DNA from: Granulicella sp. dw_53 | GTDB lineage: Bacteria > Acidobacteriota > Terriglobia > Terriglobales > Acidobacteriaceae | Direction: 5' to 3' | Assembly: GCF_018449545.1 (NCBI RefSeq) | Contig: NZ_JAAVUR010000004.1 | Coordinates: 124,001 to 188,000 of the forward strand | Length of the DNA stretch: 64,000 nucleotides | Shown here: piece after piece, positions 26,159 through 36,279 of the stretch | Layout of the letters: every line of letters begins with the position of its first letter | Numbering within the stretch: the first letter of the stretch is position 1 | Notes under the pieces: generated by a model | What the model was told of the DNA's origin: nothing | What the model saw: only the letters and a program-made list of their open reading frames with translations | Database searches by the model: none | Made by a program: the position numbers and the translations under genes

Positions 26159-27172
26159 ATGGATATGCGCGAGATCGCAAAGCTGGCAGGTGTCTCCAGC
26201 GCCACCGTATCGCGCGTCATTAATGGATCGAGTCTCGTTCGGCCGGAGACCGTAGAGCGCGTTCGCAAGGTCATCGAAGAAGTCAAATTCTTTCCGAACA
26301 ACAGTGCGACGACCTTGAAGTATGGGCGAAGCGGGACCTATGGCTTGATTATCCCGGACATTACAAATCCGTTCTTTCCGGAGTTCATTAAGTGCTTCGA
26401 AGGAATCGTCGTCGAGAACGATCAAGAGATGTTGATGGCGACAACCGACTTTCATTCGGGGCGAATGCAGCAGTCGATTCGGCGGATGCTGATTCGCAAG
26501 GTGGACGGCGTGGCGTTGCTGGCCTCGGAGATCGAGACAGAGCCCTTTGAAGACCTGATAGAAAATCGAGTCCCTCTTGTAACCATGGACCGGGGGCATG
26601 TTGGGAATGGATTGAGCGATGTGGCGATCAACAACAAGAGCGGGATGGACCAGGCTCTGCGGCATCTGAAAGAGCTGCGCCATACAAAGATCGGCTATAT
26701 CGGGGGGTCTGCGGGCCTTACTATTTCAGATCACCGCGTCCAGGCATTTATTCGTGCGCTGAAGCGGGTCGATCTTATGCCGCGGCCGGAGTTCATCAAG
26801 GTCGGCAACTACCGGATCACAGGCGGCATGGCGGCAATGAGTGAGTTGCTCTCGCTCGAAGACAGACCCACGGCGGTCTTAGCTGCGAACGATTTGACGG
26901 CCATCGGCGGGATGCGCGCCGCGATGAAGATGGGGTTCTCGATCCCTGGCGATGTTTCGATCATAGGATTTGATGATATCGAGATGAGCGATATCGTCCA
27001 TCCACCGCTCACAACCTTACGGCTGCCGAGATATGAGTTAGCCAAAGTATTCTTCGATGCGCTCGAACATCTCAAAAGCAATCCGCATGCTCAGGGTGAG
27101 CAACACAGCGTGAAGACTACTTTAATCGTGCGGGAGTCCACTGGCCCTGCGCGCAGGCGTAGGAGTAAGTAA
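26159..27172 (+). CDS. LacI/GalR-family transcriptional regulator
   Basis: 337 residues. The N-terminal HTH (MREIAKLAGVSSATVSRVING) and hinge (NNSATTLKYGRSGTYGLIIPD) precede a periplasmic-binding-protein-like effector domain with NPFFPEFIKCFE, GIPGDVSIIGFDDIEMSDIVHPPLTTLR-type signatures. It should bind 18-bp CG-centred palindromes and release them on binding a sugar. Two such palindromes are in this locus (18971, 26009). ATG 26147 is directly abutted by AAGGAG and therefore less likely than 26159; 26165 is also possible. It is the obvious local regulator of the galactoside locus. Confidence 0.92.
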   Translation: MDMREIAKLAGVSSATVSRVINGSSLVRPETVERVRKVIEEVKFFPNNSATTLKYGRSGTYGLIIPDITNPFFPEFIKCFEGIVVENDQEMLMATTDFHSGRMQQSIRRMLIRKVDGVALLASEIETEPFEDLIENRVPLVTMDRGHVGNGLSDVAINNKSGMDQALRHLKELRHTKIGYIGGSAGLTISDHRVQAFIRALKRVDLMPRPEFIKVGNYRITGGMAAMSELLSLEDRPTAVLAANDLTAIGGMRAAMKMGFSIPGDVSIIGFDDIEMSDIVHPPLTTLRLPRYELAKVFFDALEHLKSNPHAQGEQHSVKTTLIVRESTGPARRRRSK

Positions 27173-27226
27173 GTATGGGGCTGTCATAGATACTTAGGTG
27201 GGGCAAGTCTGAATGTGGCTTGTGCT

Positions 27227-27721
27227 TTAGAGCTTTTCCGGCCACTCCTTGTCGGGGCTTACGGGCAGAGGCTGGTCGATGCCCAGATTGGCGGGGTTGA
27301 TATCGGCGTAGATGAAGTTCTCCGGCGCTACGGGGCTGCCGGCGAGACGCCGCAACAGACTTAGCTGACCTGCGTGAGTCATGGCGTCCGAGAAGGGCCC
27401 TTGAAGGAGAACTTCGAGGGTGATGCCGTGGAGTTCGCTTCCCTGATCCAGATGGCGCGCGAGATCGGTCACGACCTCGTGGAAGTGGGCCACGGCGGAT
27501 GCGAAGTCCGGGAAAGATGGCGGCTGGTAGCTGCCGCCGATGAAGAAGGTTCGGGAGTATCCGAGGACGCTGTCCATGTGGCGAATGAGTTGATGGGGCG
27601 AACGGACCTTGTTGCCAGCGGTGAAATCAGGGAAGTCGGGTGGAGCGTCGCGGAGGGCCTTCTGAGTTCGATAGACCAATGAGGCGAGAAGATACTTCAG
27701 CATGATTCGTTTGTCGGCCAT
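27227..27721 (-). CDS. DinB-family (DinB/YfiT superfamily) protein
   Basis: 164 residues with the four-helix DinB pattern: SPHQLIRHMDSVLGY in the first half and DAMTHAGQLSLLRRLAG in the second, each supplying a His for a metal site. DinB superfamily members include thiol-dependent transferases and many proteins of unknown role, so only a metal-binding fold can be claimed. It sits 40 bp upstream of polA on the same strand, with no obvious functional tie. Confidence 0.78.
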   Translation of the reverse strand: MADKRIMLKYLLASLVYRTQKALRDAPPDFPDFTAGNKVRSPHQLIRHMDSVLGYSRTFFIGGSYQPPSFPDFASAVAHFHEVVTDLARHLDQGSELHGITLEVLLQGPFSDAMTHAGQLSLLRRLAGSPVAPENFIYADINPANLGIDQPLPVSPDKEWPEKL

Positions 27722-27760
27722 AACTCGATTCCTATGATTTGCAAGTAGTCTTGCAGCGGC

Positions 27761-30598
27761 TTACTTGATGTCACGCCAGTTCTGGCCGAGGCCTACCTCG
27801 GCGACGATGGGGATGGTGAATTCGGCTACGTTTTCCATCTCCTGCTTAACGAGGGACTGGAGTTCTTCGGCCTCTTCGGGGATGACGTCGAAGAGGAGTT
27901 CGTCGTGGACCTGGAGGGTCATGCGGGAGCGAAGATTGCGGCGGGTGATCTCGGCGTCGATCTTGATCATGGCCAGTTTGATGAGGTCTGCGGCGGTGCC
28001 TTGCAGAGGAGTGTTGACGGCGGTGCGCTCCGCGAAGCCACGCATGTTGGGGTTGCGGGACTGTATGTCGGGGATGGGGCGGACGCGGCCGAAGTGGGTC
28101 TTGACAGCACCGTCGCGGCGAACGATTTCGAGGGTGGTCTCGATGAACCGCTGGACGCCCTTGTAGCGGTCGAAGTAGGTCTCGATGTACTGCTTGGCTT
28201 CGCTCTGAGGAATGTTGAGCTGGGCGGCGAGGCCGAAGGGGCTGATGCCATAGACGATGCCGAAGTTGACTGCCTTGGCGCGAGCGCGGACCTCTTTGGA
28301 CATGGTGGCGGGATCGACGCCGAAGACCTCGGAGGCGGTGAGGGTGTGGATGTCCTGACCGGTGCGGTAGGCGTTGAGAAGGAGGGGATCCTGAGAGAAG
28401 TGTGCCATGAGGCGAAGCTCGATCTGGGAGTAGTCTGCAGACATAAGCAAGTTGCCGGGGGCAGAGATGAAGGCGGCGCGGATCTCGCGGCCAACTGCGG
28501 TTCGGATGGGGATGTTCTGGAGGTTGGGATTGGTGGAGGAGAGACGTCCAGTGGCGGTACCGACCTGATTGAAGGTGGTGTGGACGCGACCCTGGGAGTC
28601 GGCTAGCTGCGGGAGCGAGTCGAGGTAGGTGGACTTGAGTTTGGCGAGCTGACGGTATTCGAGGACGAGGGCGGGGACGGTGTGATGTTCGGCGAGCTCT
28701 TCGAGGACATCCTGGGCGGTGGAGACGACCTTGCCCTTGCCGTACTTCATAGGCTTGGGGAGGAGCATCTTGTTGAAGAGGACGTCGCCGAGTTGCTTGG
28801 GGGAGTTGACATTGAAGCGGTGGCCGGACTGCTCGTAGATGCGCTCGGCAAGGTCGTCGATCTCTACGGCGAGACGGGTGGACATGGTGCCGAGGATCTC
28901 GGGGTCGATGCGGACGCCGGCCTGCTCCATCCGGAGAAGAACAGGGACCAGGGGCAGGTCCATGGACTCGTAGATGTGAGTGAGAGACTCTTTTTCGAGG
29001 TCGGCGCGAAGTTGGGAGGCGAGGCGATGGATGGCGTTGGCAGACTCGGGGAGGAGGGTCTCAGGAGTGTGAGAGAGGGCACGGTTGGTGAAGCGGGCGG
29101 TGACGTCGGGAAGTGTATGCGAGCCGTGGGTGGGATTGACGAGGTAGCTGTAGAGCATGACGTCGTCGCGAAGGCCACGCAGGGTGACGTTATGCGGGGC
29201 AAGGGCGCGGAGGACGGCTTTGAGGTCGTGAACCTGCTTGGGGAGGGTTGGGTCTTCGAGAGCCTCTTTGATGCCGGGGGCGTCGAGCGAGGTTTCGATC
29301 GCGGCGGTGGAGTTGGAGGCTAGTCCCAGTTTGCAGGCGGGGTCTTGCGGTGAGGCTGCTGGGGTAACAGCGGCGGCTGCAGCGGCTTGATCCTGCGGGG
29401 TGCCGAAGAGAAAGCCGGATTCGGCGGGGGCAGGCTCGGCCTCGGTCTCGGGATCTATGGTGTCGGTGGCCTTCTCTTCGGCGATGGCGGTAGCGTCTTC
29501 GAAGAGGAAGACGGAGAGGCCGTTGGGCTTGCCGTCAGGGCCTAAGGCACGCGCCTCTGCGAGGAGGGCGGCGATATCGTCAGGAGCGGGCTTGAGGTTG
29601 AATACGATAGGGGTGTTGTCGACAGAGGGGGCGAGCTCTTTGAGGAGGGTGGTGAACTCGAGCTCGGAGAAAAGTTCGCGGCAGGCGGCGTTATCGAGGG
29701 GCTGGGTCTCCATGTCTTCGATGGAGAACTCGATGGGGACGAAGGTGTGGATTGTGACGAGCTCTTTGGAGAGGAGGATGTTGTCGCGATTGTTCTCAAG
29801 CGACTCGCGGTAGGTCTTCTTCTTGACCTGGTCGGCGCGATCGAGGGCGTTTTCGACAGAGCCGAACTGTTGGATGAGCTCAATGGAGCCCTTGTCGCCG
29901 ATGCCGGGCGCGCCGGGGATGTTGTCGATGGAGTCGCCACGGAGGGCCATGACGTCGATGACTTGACGGGGTGGAACGCCGAGGGTTTCCTCAACCTTGG
30001 CAGGATCGAGGATGAGGTTGTCTTTGGTGGGATTGAGGATGGAGACGGATTCGTTGACGAGCTGCATCATGTCCTTGTCGGAGGAGACGACGTAGACGTG
30101 GTGGCCGAGCTCGGCGAGCTTGCAGGAGAGGGTGCCGATGACGTCGTCAGCCTCGAAGCCCTCGTAGGAGAGGATGGGGATGCGGAAGGCTTCGAGGGCG
30201 CGGCGAATGTAGGGAAGCTGCTGGGCGAGGTCGGGAGGCATCTCGGTGCGGTTGGCCTTGTAGCCGAGGTAGTCGATCTCGTCGAACTGCTGGGTCTTGA
30301 TATTGAACTTTTTGACCGACTTCATCTCCTTGGCACGGGCGTCGCGGAAGACCGGGCCGGAGAGATCGTAGATGGCCGCAAGGTAGTGGGGGGCGAAGTC
30401 CTTGCGGAGCTTGTTGATCATATTGACGAAGACGTATGTCGCCGCGGTGGGAATGCCGGTGCGCGTGGACATGGGCCGCTGGCGCTGCATGGCGTGGTAG
30501 GCGCGGAAGATGAAGGCCATGCTGTCGAGGAGGTAGATGGGAGGCTTGGCGCCGGTGCTGGAGGTGGGGGTGGCGGTCTTTGCGGGTTCAGTTGCCAT
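27761..30598 (-). CDS. polA: DNA polymerase I
   Basis: 945 residues from ATG 30598; a 72-codon upstream extension is rejected because the family starts near IYLLDSMAFIFRAYHAM. Order: 5'-3' exonuclease (residues about 17-310, with GFEADDVIGTL, SSDKDMMQLV), an inactive-looking 3'-5' exonuclease-like region, and the family A polymerase (DYSQIELRLMAHFS, RAKAVNFGIVYGISPFGL, LQVHDELLFDV). The Exo I acidic motif is not seen where the 3'-5' domain should be (LASNSTAAIETSL), so proofreading is probably absent as in Taq polymerase. Acidic insertions rich in Ala/Glu link the domains. Confidence 0.96.
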   Translation of the reverse strand: MATEPAKTATPTSSTGAKPPIYLLDSMAFIFRAYHAMQRQRPMSTRTGIPTAATYVFVNMINKLRKDFAPHYLAAIYDLSGPVFRDARAKEMKSVKKFNIKTQQFDEIDYLGYKANRTEMPPDLAQQLPYIRRALEAFRIPILSYEGFEADDVIGTLSCKLAELGHHVYVVSSDKDMMQLVNESVSILNPTKDNLILDPAKVEETLGVPPRQVIDVMALRGDSIDNIPGAPGIGDKGSIELIQQFGSVENALDRADQVKKKTYRESLENNRDNILLSKELVTIHTFVPIEFSIEDMETQPLDNAACRELFSELEFTTLLKELAPSVDNTPIVFNLKPAPDDIAALLAEARALGPDGKPNGLSVFLFEDATAIAEEKATDTIDPETEAEPAPAESGFLFGTPQDQAAAAAAVTPAASPQDPACKLGLASNSTAAIETSLDAPGIKEALEDPTLPKQVHDLKAVLRALAPHNVTLRGLRDDVMLYSYLVNPTHGSHTLPDVTARFTNRALSHTPETLLPESANAIHRLASQLRADLEKESLTHIYESMDLPLVPVLLRMEQAGVRIDPEILGTMSTRLAVEIDDLAERIYEQSGHRFNVNSPKQLGDVLFNKMLLPKPMKYGKGKVVSTAQDVLEELAEHHTVPALVLEYRQLAKLKSTYLDSLPQLADSQGRVHTTFNQVGTATGRLSSTNPNLQNIPIRTAVGREIRAAFISAPGNLLMSADYSQIELRLMAHFSQDPLLLNAYRTGQDIHTLTASEVFGVDPATMSKEVRARAKAVNFGIVYGISPFGLAAQLNIPQSEAKQYIETYFDRYKGVQRFIETTLEIVRRDGAVKTHFGRVRPIPDIQSRNPNMRGFAERTAVNTPLQGTAADLIKLAMIKIDAEITRRNLRSRMTLQVHDELLFDVIPEEAEELQSLVKQEMENVAEFTIPIVAEVGLGQNWRDIK

Positions 30599-30720
30599 GG
30601 CTTTTAGATGGTAGCGCGTCAGGGGCGGGTGTATGAGACCTATTTGGGATCGGCGGCCTCGTCCTCGTAAGATTGAGCAGCGCAACCCTTTGCGTTGCAA
30701 GGACAGATGAGGAACATTCC

Positions 30721-31731
30721 TTGAAGATCCCAATGTGGCTCGCAGCACCTTTGTTGACGGGCTACGCCTGCTTGGGACAGAGCAGACCCAGCCTCCAGGA
30801 GACTCCGCCGGCAACGATCAAAGCTACTTCGACTTTGGTGATGGTCCCGACGCTGGTTCGAACTCCGTTGGGGGAGCTTGTTCCTGAGCTTAAGGCGAAT
30901 AATTTCAGACTCATCGACAATGGGGTCGAACAGAAGGTGTCCGTTGAAATGGTTCAACGTCAACCGATCGCGGTGGTAGTTCTGATGCAGACCGGCGGTG
31001 CGGCACCACGGCAGTTTCAGAACTACCAGACCATGACGACGCTGCTCGGCCCCATGATGGGGAGCTCGATCTACAAGGTGGCGATGGTAACGTTCGACAG
31101 CCGGCCCCAAGAGATCTGGAATTTTCCTCCGAGGGTGGATGGGCTGCAACACGCGTTCATTCATCCTGAGAGAGGGGATCGGGGCGCAGCAATTCTGGAT
31201 GCTGTGAACCTCGGCATTGAGCTGTTACAGCAGCAGCCGCTGAGTCTTCGCCGGATTATTCTGCTGATGAGTCAGCCGGTGGATGATGAGAGCAAGGTAT
31301 CTGCGGCAGATGTTGTGCGCCGGATTGGAGAGAGCAACGCCACAATCTACAGTGTGAGCTTCTCACCAGAGAAGCCACTCCCGAACGACCCTCTTCCCAA
31401 AGCTCCGGTCAACAAGTTCTCTCCAATTGCATCCTCAAATGCTTTAGAGGCTCCGGCATCCGTCCTGAAGGCGATGCAGGAAGATACTGCCGCGGAGGTG
31501 GCCGCTCTCTCCGGTGGGGAACAGGTTCGACTGAAAAATAAAGGCGATTTGGAACACAAAGTGTGGCTTCTGGCGAATGACCTTGCCAACGGCTACACGC
31601 TGAGCTTCCGCCCTAGCTCGAAGGAGCCGGGATTCCATACAGTCAAAGTGGAAGTAGTTGGTACGCCAGGTCCTTTCGTTGTCGCAGCGCGGACGAGTTA
31701 TTGGATCGCTGGAACAGTAACGAAAAAGTAA
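30721..31731 (+). CDS. VWFA-related Acidobacteria-type exported protein
   Basis: 336 residues. The TTG at 30721 is preferred over TTG 30673 because GAGGAA lies 6 bp upstream and a signal-peptide-like N terminus follows (KIPMWLAAPLLTGYACLGQ). The mature part has the VWFA-related Acidobacteria domain: ATSTLVMVPTLVRTPLGELVPEL.A..F.L.DNG..Q, then a VWA-like fold with VVLMQTGG in place of a perfect MIDAS, and the C-terminal GYTLSFRPSSKEPGFHTVKVEV. Such proteins are numerous in this phylum; their role is not established. It is divergent from polA. Confidence 0.85.
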   Translation: MKIPMWLAAPLLTGYACLGQSRPSLQETPPATIKATSTLVMVPTLVRTPLGELVPELKANNFRLIDNGVEQKVSVEMVQRQPIAVVVLMQTGGAAPRQFQNYQTMTTLLGPMMGSSIYKVAMVTFDSRPQEIWNFPPRVDGLQHAFIHPERGDRGAAILDAVNLGIELLQQQPLSLRRIILLMSQPVDDESKVSAADVVRRIGESNATIYSVSFSPEKPLPNDPLPKAPVNKFSPIASSNALEAPASVLKAMQEDTAAEVAALSGGEQVRLKNKGDLEHKVWLLANDLANGYTLSFRPSSKEPGFHTVKVEVVGTPGPFVVAARTSYWIAGTVTKK

Positions 31732-31767
31732 TATTTTCTCCTTTGATGAGACGCACATGCTCTGTGA

Positions 31768-32877
31768 TCAGAGGAGGAGCATGCAGTCGCCGTAGGAGAA
31801 GAAGCGGTATTTCTCTTTGACCGCATGGGCGTAGGCTGCCAGGATTGTTTCCCTGCCTTTTTCGGGGTTGGCGAAGGCGCTCACCAGCATCAGGAGGGTG
31901 GACTGGGGCAGGTGGAAGTTGGTGAGGAGACCGCCGATGATACGGAATTTATAGCCAGGGCTTAGGAATATGCTGGTCTGGCCGGCGTGAGGTTCAAGCG
32001 GGCGGCCAGCGGCGAGTTGGGCGCAGTGCTCCAAGGTTCGGGTCGTGGTGGTTCCCGCGGCTATGATTCTTCGATTTTGATGGAGCGCGTCATTGATGGC
32101 CTGCGCGGTAGCGGCGGGAAGGGTGTAGTGCTCGGCGTGGAGGCGGATGTCGGCGAGGTGTTCGGCGCGGACGGGCTGGAAGGTGCCGAGTCCTACGTGT
32201 AGGGTGACATATTCGATCTGGACGCCGTTTTGTTTTAGCTGCGCGAGGATCTCCGGAGTGAAATGGAGGCCGGCGGTGGGAGCGGCGGCGGAGCCGGTCT
32301 GGCGGGCGAAGACGGTCTGGTAGCGGGCTCTATCCTCGGGGGTATCGGGGGCCTCCTTGGGGCGGTGGATGTAGGGTGGCAGGGGCATGTGGCCGATGCG
32401 TTGGAGGATGTTGTGAAAGTCTGGGGTGGAGGCGAAGCGGAGGGTGCGCTCCCCGAACTCGCCGGTGGTAAGGATCTCGGCCTCGAGGAGGGGTGGGGAG
32501 TCCGGGGTGGTTTCGTCGCGGAAGAGGAGGCGTTCGCCGGGCTGGATCTTGCGGCTGGGTCGGACGAGGGCAGACCAGAGATCGGGCTCGATTTGTTCGG
32601 TGAGGAGGACCTCGATACGACCGCTCGGGTCGGGGGAGTTGTGCTGGGTGTGGAGGCCGGCGCGGGTGGCGAAGAGGCGGGCGGGAAGGACGCGGGAGTC
32701 GTTGAGGATGAGGAGGTCGCCGGAGCGGAGATGCTTCGGAAGGTCTGAGAAGGACTGGTCGGTGTAGACGCCGGTGGCTCGGTCGAGGACGAGCATGCGG
32801 CTGGTGCCGCGAATGGCGGGTGGGTTCTGGGCGATGAGTTCTTCGGGGAGGTCGAAGTGGAAGTCGGAGACGCGCAC
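31768..32877 (-). CDS. queA: tRNA preQ1(34) S-adenosylmethionine ribosyltransferase-isomerase
   Basis: QueA transfers and rearranges the ribose of SAM onto preQ1-modified tRNA to give epoxyqueuosine at position 34. The 369-residue protein has the family start [17 protein letters not shown], then [49 protein letters not shown] and the end motif [21 protein letters not shown]. Length is typical. No other queuosine genes are in this window. It converges on the VWFA-related gene. Confidence 0.97.
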   Translation of the reverse strand: MRVSDFHFDLPEELIAQNPPAIRGTSRMLVLDRATGVYTDQSFSDLPKHLRSGDLLILNDSRVLPARLFATRAGLHTQHNSPDPSGRIEVLLTEQIEPDLWSALVRPSRKIQPGERLLFRDETTPDSPPLLEAEILTTGEFGERTLRFASTPDFHNILQRIGHMPLPPYIHRPKEAPDTPEDRARYQTVFARQTGSAAAPTAGLHFTPEILAQLKQNGVQIEYVTLHVGLGTFQPVRAEHLADIRLHAEHYTLPAATAQAINDALHQNRRIIAAGTTTTRTLEHCAQLAAGRPLEPHAGQTSIFLSPGYKFRIIGGLLTNFHLPQSTLLMLVSAFANPEKGRETILAAYAHAVKEKYRFFSYGDCMLLL

Positions 32878-33031
32878 TGGTGTTTAGTTTAGTGGGTTGG
32901 GACGACATCATGGAAACAAGATTGAGACCATGAACAAAATGCAGATGAGGTTGGGTTCATGTAACGCAAATCGCCTGTGTCGTAGCACACAAGCTCGCAA
33001 AAACGAAACGGATCATGGATATCATAAAAGC

Positions 33032-33544
33032 ATGAGTAACCATGGTAGTAAGGCTGTCGTTTATAGCTCCCAGTCACAGAATCTACGTCCCAGTAACAGC
33101 TATCTCACTGACTTATCTCTCCCACCGGATGACTATTGTGTCTTCTCTGGAGAGATGCGAGCCGGTGCGGTTGTGCCCATTCATAGCCACTCCGATCGGG
33201 AGAGCTTCTATGTCCTTTCCGGAGAGATGAACTTCTATGACGGCACCTCTTGGCACGTATTGAAGCAAGGAGATTTTGTTGACGTGCTCAGCAATACAAA
33301 ACATGCGTGGCGCAATGCATCTCAATCCAGCGCTTTTTTGCTTGTTGTAACCACAGTAAGGATGGGCGTGTTTTTGCAGAAAGCGTCTAGCCCGGCCGAG
33401 ACCAAGCCGAACGCCCAAACAGCTTCTACACAGAAGGAGCATTTCCTCAAGCTGGTTGAGGAATATGGCTATTGGCTGGGAAGTCCCGAAGACAATCAAG
33501 CGATTGGACTGTCGACGAACTGGAATAGGAACGCTGAAGAATAA
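33032..33544 (+). CDS. Cupin-domain protein
   Basis: 170 residues. A single cupin_2 barrel is visible: VVPIHSHSDRESFYVLSGEMNFYDG gives the first motif (two His and Glu metal ligands) and GDFVDVLSNTKHAWRN the second (His). About 60 residues with predicted helices follow. ATG 33032 (MSNHGSKAVVYS) is used because upstream codons of the open frame do not look coding. Single-cupin proteins may be enzymes, sugar or hormone-like small-molecule binders, so no function is assigned. Confidence 0.75.
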   Translation: MSNHGSKAVVYSSQSQNLRPSNSYLTDLSLPPDDYCVFSGEMRAGAVVPIHSHSDRESFYVLSGEMNFYDGTSWHVLKQGDFVDVLSNTKHAWRNASQSSAFLLVVTTVRMGVFLQKASSPAETKPNAQTASTQKEHFLKLVEEYGYWLGSPEDNQAIGLSTNWNRNAEE

Positions 33545-33562
33545 CGCGTTCTTGAACCGTGC

Positions 33563-35923
33563 CTAAGCCTCGACGAGGCCGTAACGGCGTTGCCATTGGT
33601 GTTTGAGGCGGGCCCAGACGGCTTCGATCTCTTCGCGGGCGGAGGCGGGGTCGGGTTGCAGGGCGAAGCGGGTCGCTTCTGTCTTGGCAAGCTCGAGGAG
33701 GGCGCTGTCGCGGATGAGGTTGGCGACGCGGAACTCGGGGAGCCCGGCCTGCCTGGTGCCGAAGAACTCTCCAGGGCCGCGTTGCTGAAGGTCGAGCTCG
33801 GCTAGCTCGAAGCCGTTCTGGGTGCGGACCATCGCGTCGAGGCGGGCCTCGGCCTCTGGCGTGACGTTGCCGCCGGTCATGAGGATGCAGTAGCTTTTGG
33901 CGGCACCACGGCCTACGCGGCCGCGGAGCTGGTGCATCTGGGCCAGGCCGAAGCGCTCGGCGTGTTCGATAACCATGATGGAGGCGTTGGGTACGTCGAC
34001 GCCGACTTCGATGACGGTGGTGGCGATGAGGACGTCGGTGTCTCCGCGCTGGAAGCGGCGCATGGCGACTTCTTTGTCGTCGGCGCTGAGACGGCCGTGC
34101 AGGAGGCCGAGGCGGAGGCCTTTCAGAGCCCCCTCGCGGAGCTCGTCGTACATCTGGTTGGCGGAGCGAAGAGGCTTCTTGGGGAAGAGGGCTTCGGGCT
34201 TGGAGGCTTTGGCTTTCTTAGCGGGTTTGGTGGATTTACCAGCACGGAGTGGAGCGGTTGCAGGGGTTCGCCTGATCGTAGCAGACTTCGTTGGAGGCTC
34301 GAGCTCTACGGGTTCGTCATGAGCGAAGTCGAGCTCAGGCTGGTCGTCTTTGGCTCCTTCAATGACGGGGTAGACGATGTAGGCCTGATGGCCTAATGTA
34401 ACTTGTTTGCGTACAAATTGCCAGACATCTTCGGCACGTTGCTCGGTAGTGCGGCGGGTGACGATGGGGGTACGGCCGGGGGGAAGCTCGTCGATGACGC
34501 TGGCATCGAGATCTCCGTAGAGGGTAAGAGCCATGGTTCGGGGGATGGGAGTGGCGGTCATGACGAGCACGTCGGGCTCGCTGGAGACGCCTTCGGCGTT
34601 GGGTTTCCGCATGAGCTTGAAGCGTTGCTGGACGCCAAAGCGGTGCTGTTCGTCGACGATGACGAGACCGAGGTTTTCGAAGTCGACCTTGTCTTCGATG
34701 AGGGCGTGAGTTCCGATGGCGAGGTTGGTCTCGCCACGGAAGATCTTGCCGCGGGCATCGCGTTTGGTGGGTTCGTCTAGTGAGCCGGTGAGTAACGTGA
34801 CGCGGTAAGGCTTGCCGCTGGTGGGGGAGATGGCGTTGGCGAGGAGCTTGCGTGCGCTGAGGTAGTGCTGGGTGGCGAGGATCTCGGTAGGCGCCATGAG
34901 CGCGGCCTGGTAGCCGTTTTCGATGGCGACGAGGGCGGCCTGCATGGCGACGATGGTCTTGCCGGAGCCTACGTCGCCTTGCAGGAGGCGGCGCATGGGC
35001 TGGGTGCGACGCATATCGGCGGCGATCTCACCGAGGACGCGCTTCTGGGCGGCGGTGGGATGGAAGGGGAGGACCTGCTTGATGGCTTCGCGGACCTTAA
35101 CGTTGGTGGCGAAGACGGTGCCGGCACGCTCGCGCATGCGGCGGCGTTTGAGCTCCAGGCCGAGCTCGAGGTAGAAGAGCTCTTCGAAGATGAGGCGGCG
35201 ATGGCTGGGGGTGGCGGAGGACATCAGCTCCGTCATGGGGGTGCCAGCGGGGGGGAAGTGGATGTTGCGGAGGGCTTCAAGGCGGCCGGGGATCTTGAGG
35301 CGGTCGCGGAGGGCGGTGGGGAGGGTCTCGGGGAGCTTGCTCTCGGCGCGGGACTCTTCGAGCTCCTCGAAGATGGACCAGAGGACGCGGCGGAGCCAGC
35401 GGGAGGTGAGCTTCGCGCCCCACGGAGTGGTGCCGCCGAGGGACTCGTAGACAGGGACGATGCGGCCCATCTCCAGCATGACGAACTCGGCCTCGGGGGA
35501 GTCCGGCGCGGGGAGGATCTCGAACTGGGGTTGGATCATCTTGAACTTGCCCAGGCCACCGGAGCGGGAGGCTTCGAGTTTGCCATAGACCGCAACCATC
35601 TGGCCGAGTTTGAAGCGGTCCTGGAGGTAGGTGCCGTTGAACCACATGCATTTGAGGGAGCCGAGGCCCTGACCCAGGGTCATCTCGAAGAGCGGGCCGG
35701 AGCGGGTACGGAGGAGGACGGAGCCGCGCACCTCGCCGATGACGGAGGACATGGTTCCGGCGACGAGGGAGGCCATGGGAAGCGGGTTAAGGCGGTCTTC
35801 GTAGCGAAAGGGCAGGTGATAAAGCAGGTCTTCGACGGTCTCGACGCCGCGTTTGGCCATACCTTCGGCGACGCGCTCGCCCACGCGCTTGACGAACTTG
35901 GTAGGGGTGGAGAGTTCAAGCAC
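33563..35923 (-). CDS. recG: ATP-dependent DNA helicase RecG
   Basis: RecG remodels stalled forks and Holliday junctions. The 786-residue protein has the N-terminal wedge/OB domain (about 50-160), Walker A LLQGDVGSGKTIVAMQAA, the DEQH box (IVDEQHRFGVQQR), and motifs VLVMTATPIPRTMALT, TTVIEVGVDVPNASIMVIEHAERFGLAQMHQLRGRVGRG. A lysine/proline-rich insert of about 70 residues interrupts the second RecA-like domain after VYPVIEGAKDD; it is longer than in E. coli RecG and probably a surface loop. Start MLELSTPTKFVKRVG fits the family. Confidence 0.96.
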   Translation of the reverse strand: MLELSTPTKFVKRVGERVAEGMAKRGVETVEDLLYHLPFRYEDRLNPLPMASLVAGTMSSVIGEVRGSVLLRTRSGPLFEMTLGQGLGSLKCMWFNGTYLQDRFKLGQMVAVYGKLEASRSGGLGKFKMIQPQFEILPAPDSPEAEFVMLEMGRIVPVYESLGGTTPWGAKLTSRWLRRVLWSIFEELEESRAESKLPETLPTALRDRLKIPGRLEALRNIHFPPAGTPMTELMSSATPSHRRLIFEELFYLELGLELKRRRMRERAGTVFATNVKVREAIKQVLPFHPTAAQKRVLGEIAADMRRTQPMRRLLQGDVGSGKTIVAMQAALVAIENGYQAALMAPTEILATQHYLSARKLLANAISPTSGKPYRVTLLTGSLDEPTKRDARGKIFRGETNLAIGTHALIEDKVDFENLGLVIVDEQHRFGVQQRFKLMRKPNAEGVSSEPDVLVMTATPIPRTMALTLYGDLDASVIDELPPGRTPIVTRRTTEQRAEDVWQFVRKQVTLGHQAYIVYPVIEGAKDDQPELDFAHDEPVELEPPTKSATIRRTPATAPLRAGKSTKPAKKAKASKPEALFPKKPLRSANQMYDELREGALKGLRLGLLHGRLSADDKEVAMRRFQRGDTDVLIATTVIEVGVDVPNASIMVIEHAERFGLAQMHQLRGRVGRGAAKSYCILMTGGNVTPEAEARLDAMVRTQNGFELAELDLQQRGPGEFFGTRQAGLPEFRVANLIRDSALLELAKTEATRFALQPDPASAREEIEAVWARLKHQWQRRYGLVEA

Positions 35924-35979
35924 AATGCGATGCTATCAAGTTGTGGAGGGTACTGAGTTGCTACCCTATCAGGCCAGGG

Positions 35980-36279
35980 TCATGCAGCCTTGACTGGATG
36001 AACGGCGAGGCGCAATCCCATCGCCTTGAGAACCGCCGTCAGGCTGCTGAGAGCTGGGTTCCCCTCCGCCGATAAGGTTCGATAGAGCTGGGTAGGATTC
36101 AATTCTGCCTTTTCCGCTACGGCCTGCACTCCGCCGAAGGCCTTGGTCATCTGGCGGAGAGCGATCAGCAGTTCGCCGGGTTCGCCATCTTCCAGAATGC
36201 TGTTGAGCATCTCGACGGCGTATTCGGGATCTTTTCTGTAGACCTCCGCCATTGCTTCATCGCGACTTCTATCTCTCAT
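35980..36279 (-). CDS. HigA-type addiction-module antidote protein
   Basis: 99 residues with an XRE-like HTH in the C-terminal half (GGVQAVAEKAELNPTQLYRTLSAEGNPALSSLTAVLKAMGLRL). The layout, with a helical N terminus and the GNP.L.....L.A.GL..A pattern, is typical of antidotes paired with RelE/HigB-like killer proteins. The start at 36279 overlaps the toxin gene's end by 11 nt, so the two are translationally coupled. A longer open frame exists but reads across the toxin in another frame. Confidence 0.85.
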   Translation of the reverse strand: MRDRSRDEAMAEVYRKDPEYAVEMLNSILEDGEPGELLIALRQMTKAFGGVQAVAEKAELNPTQLYRTLSAEGNPALSSLTAVLKAMGLRLAVHPVKAA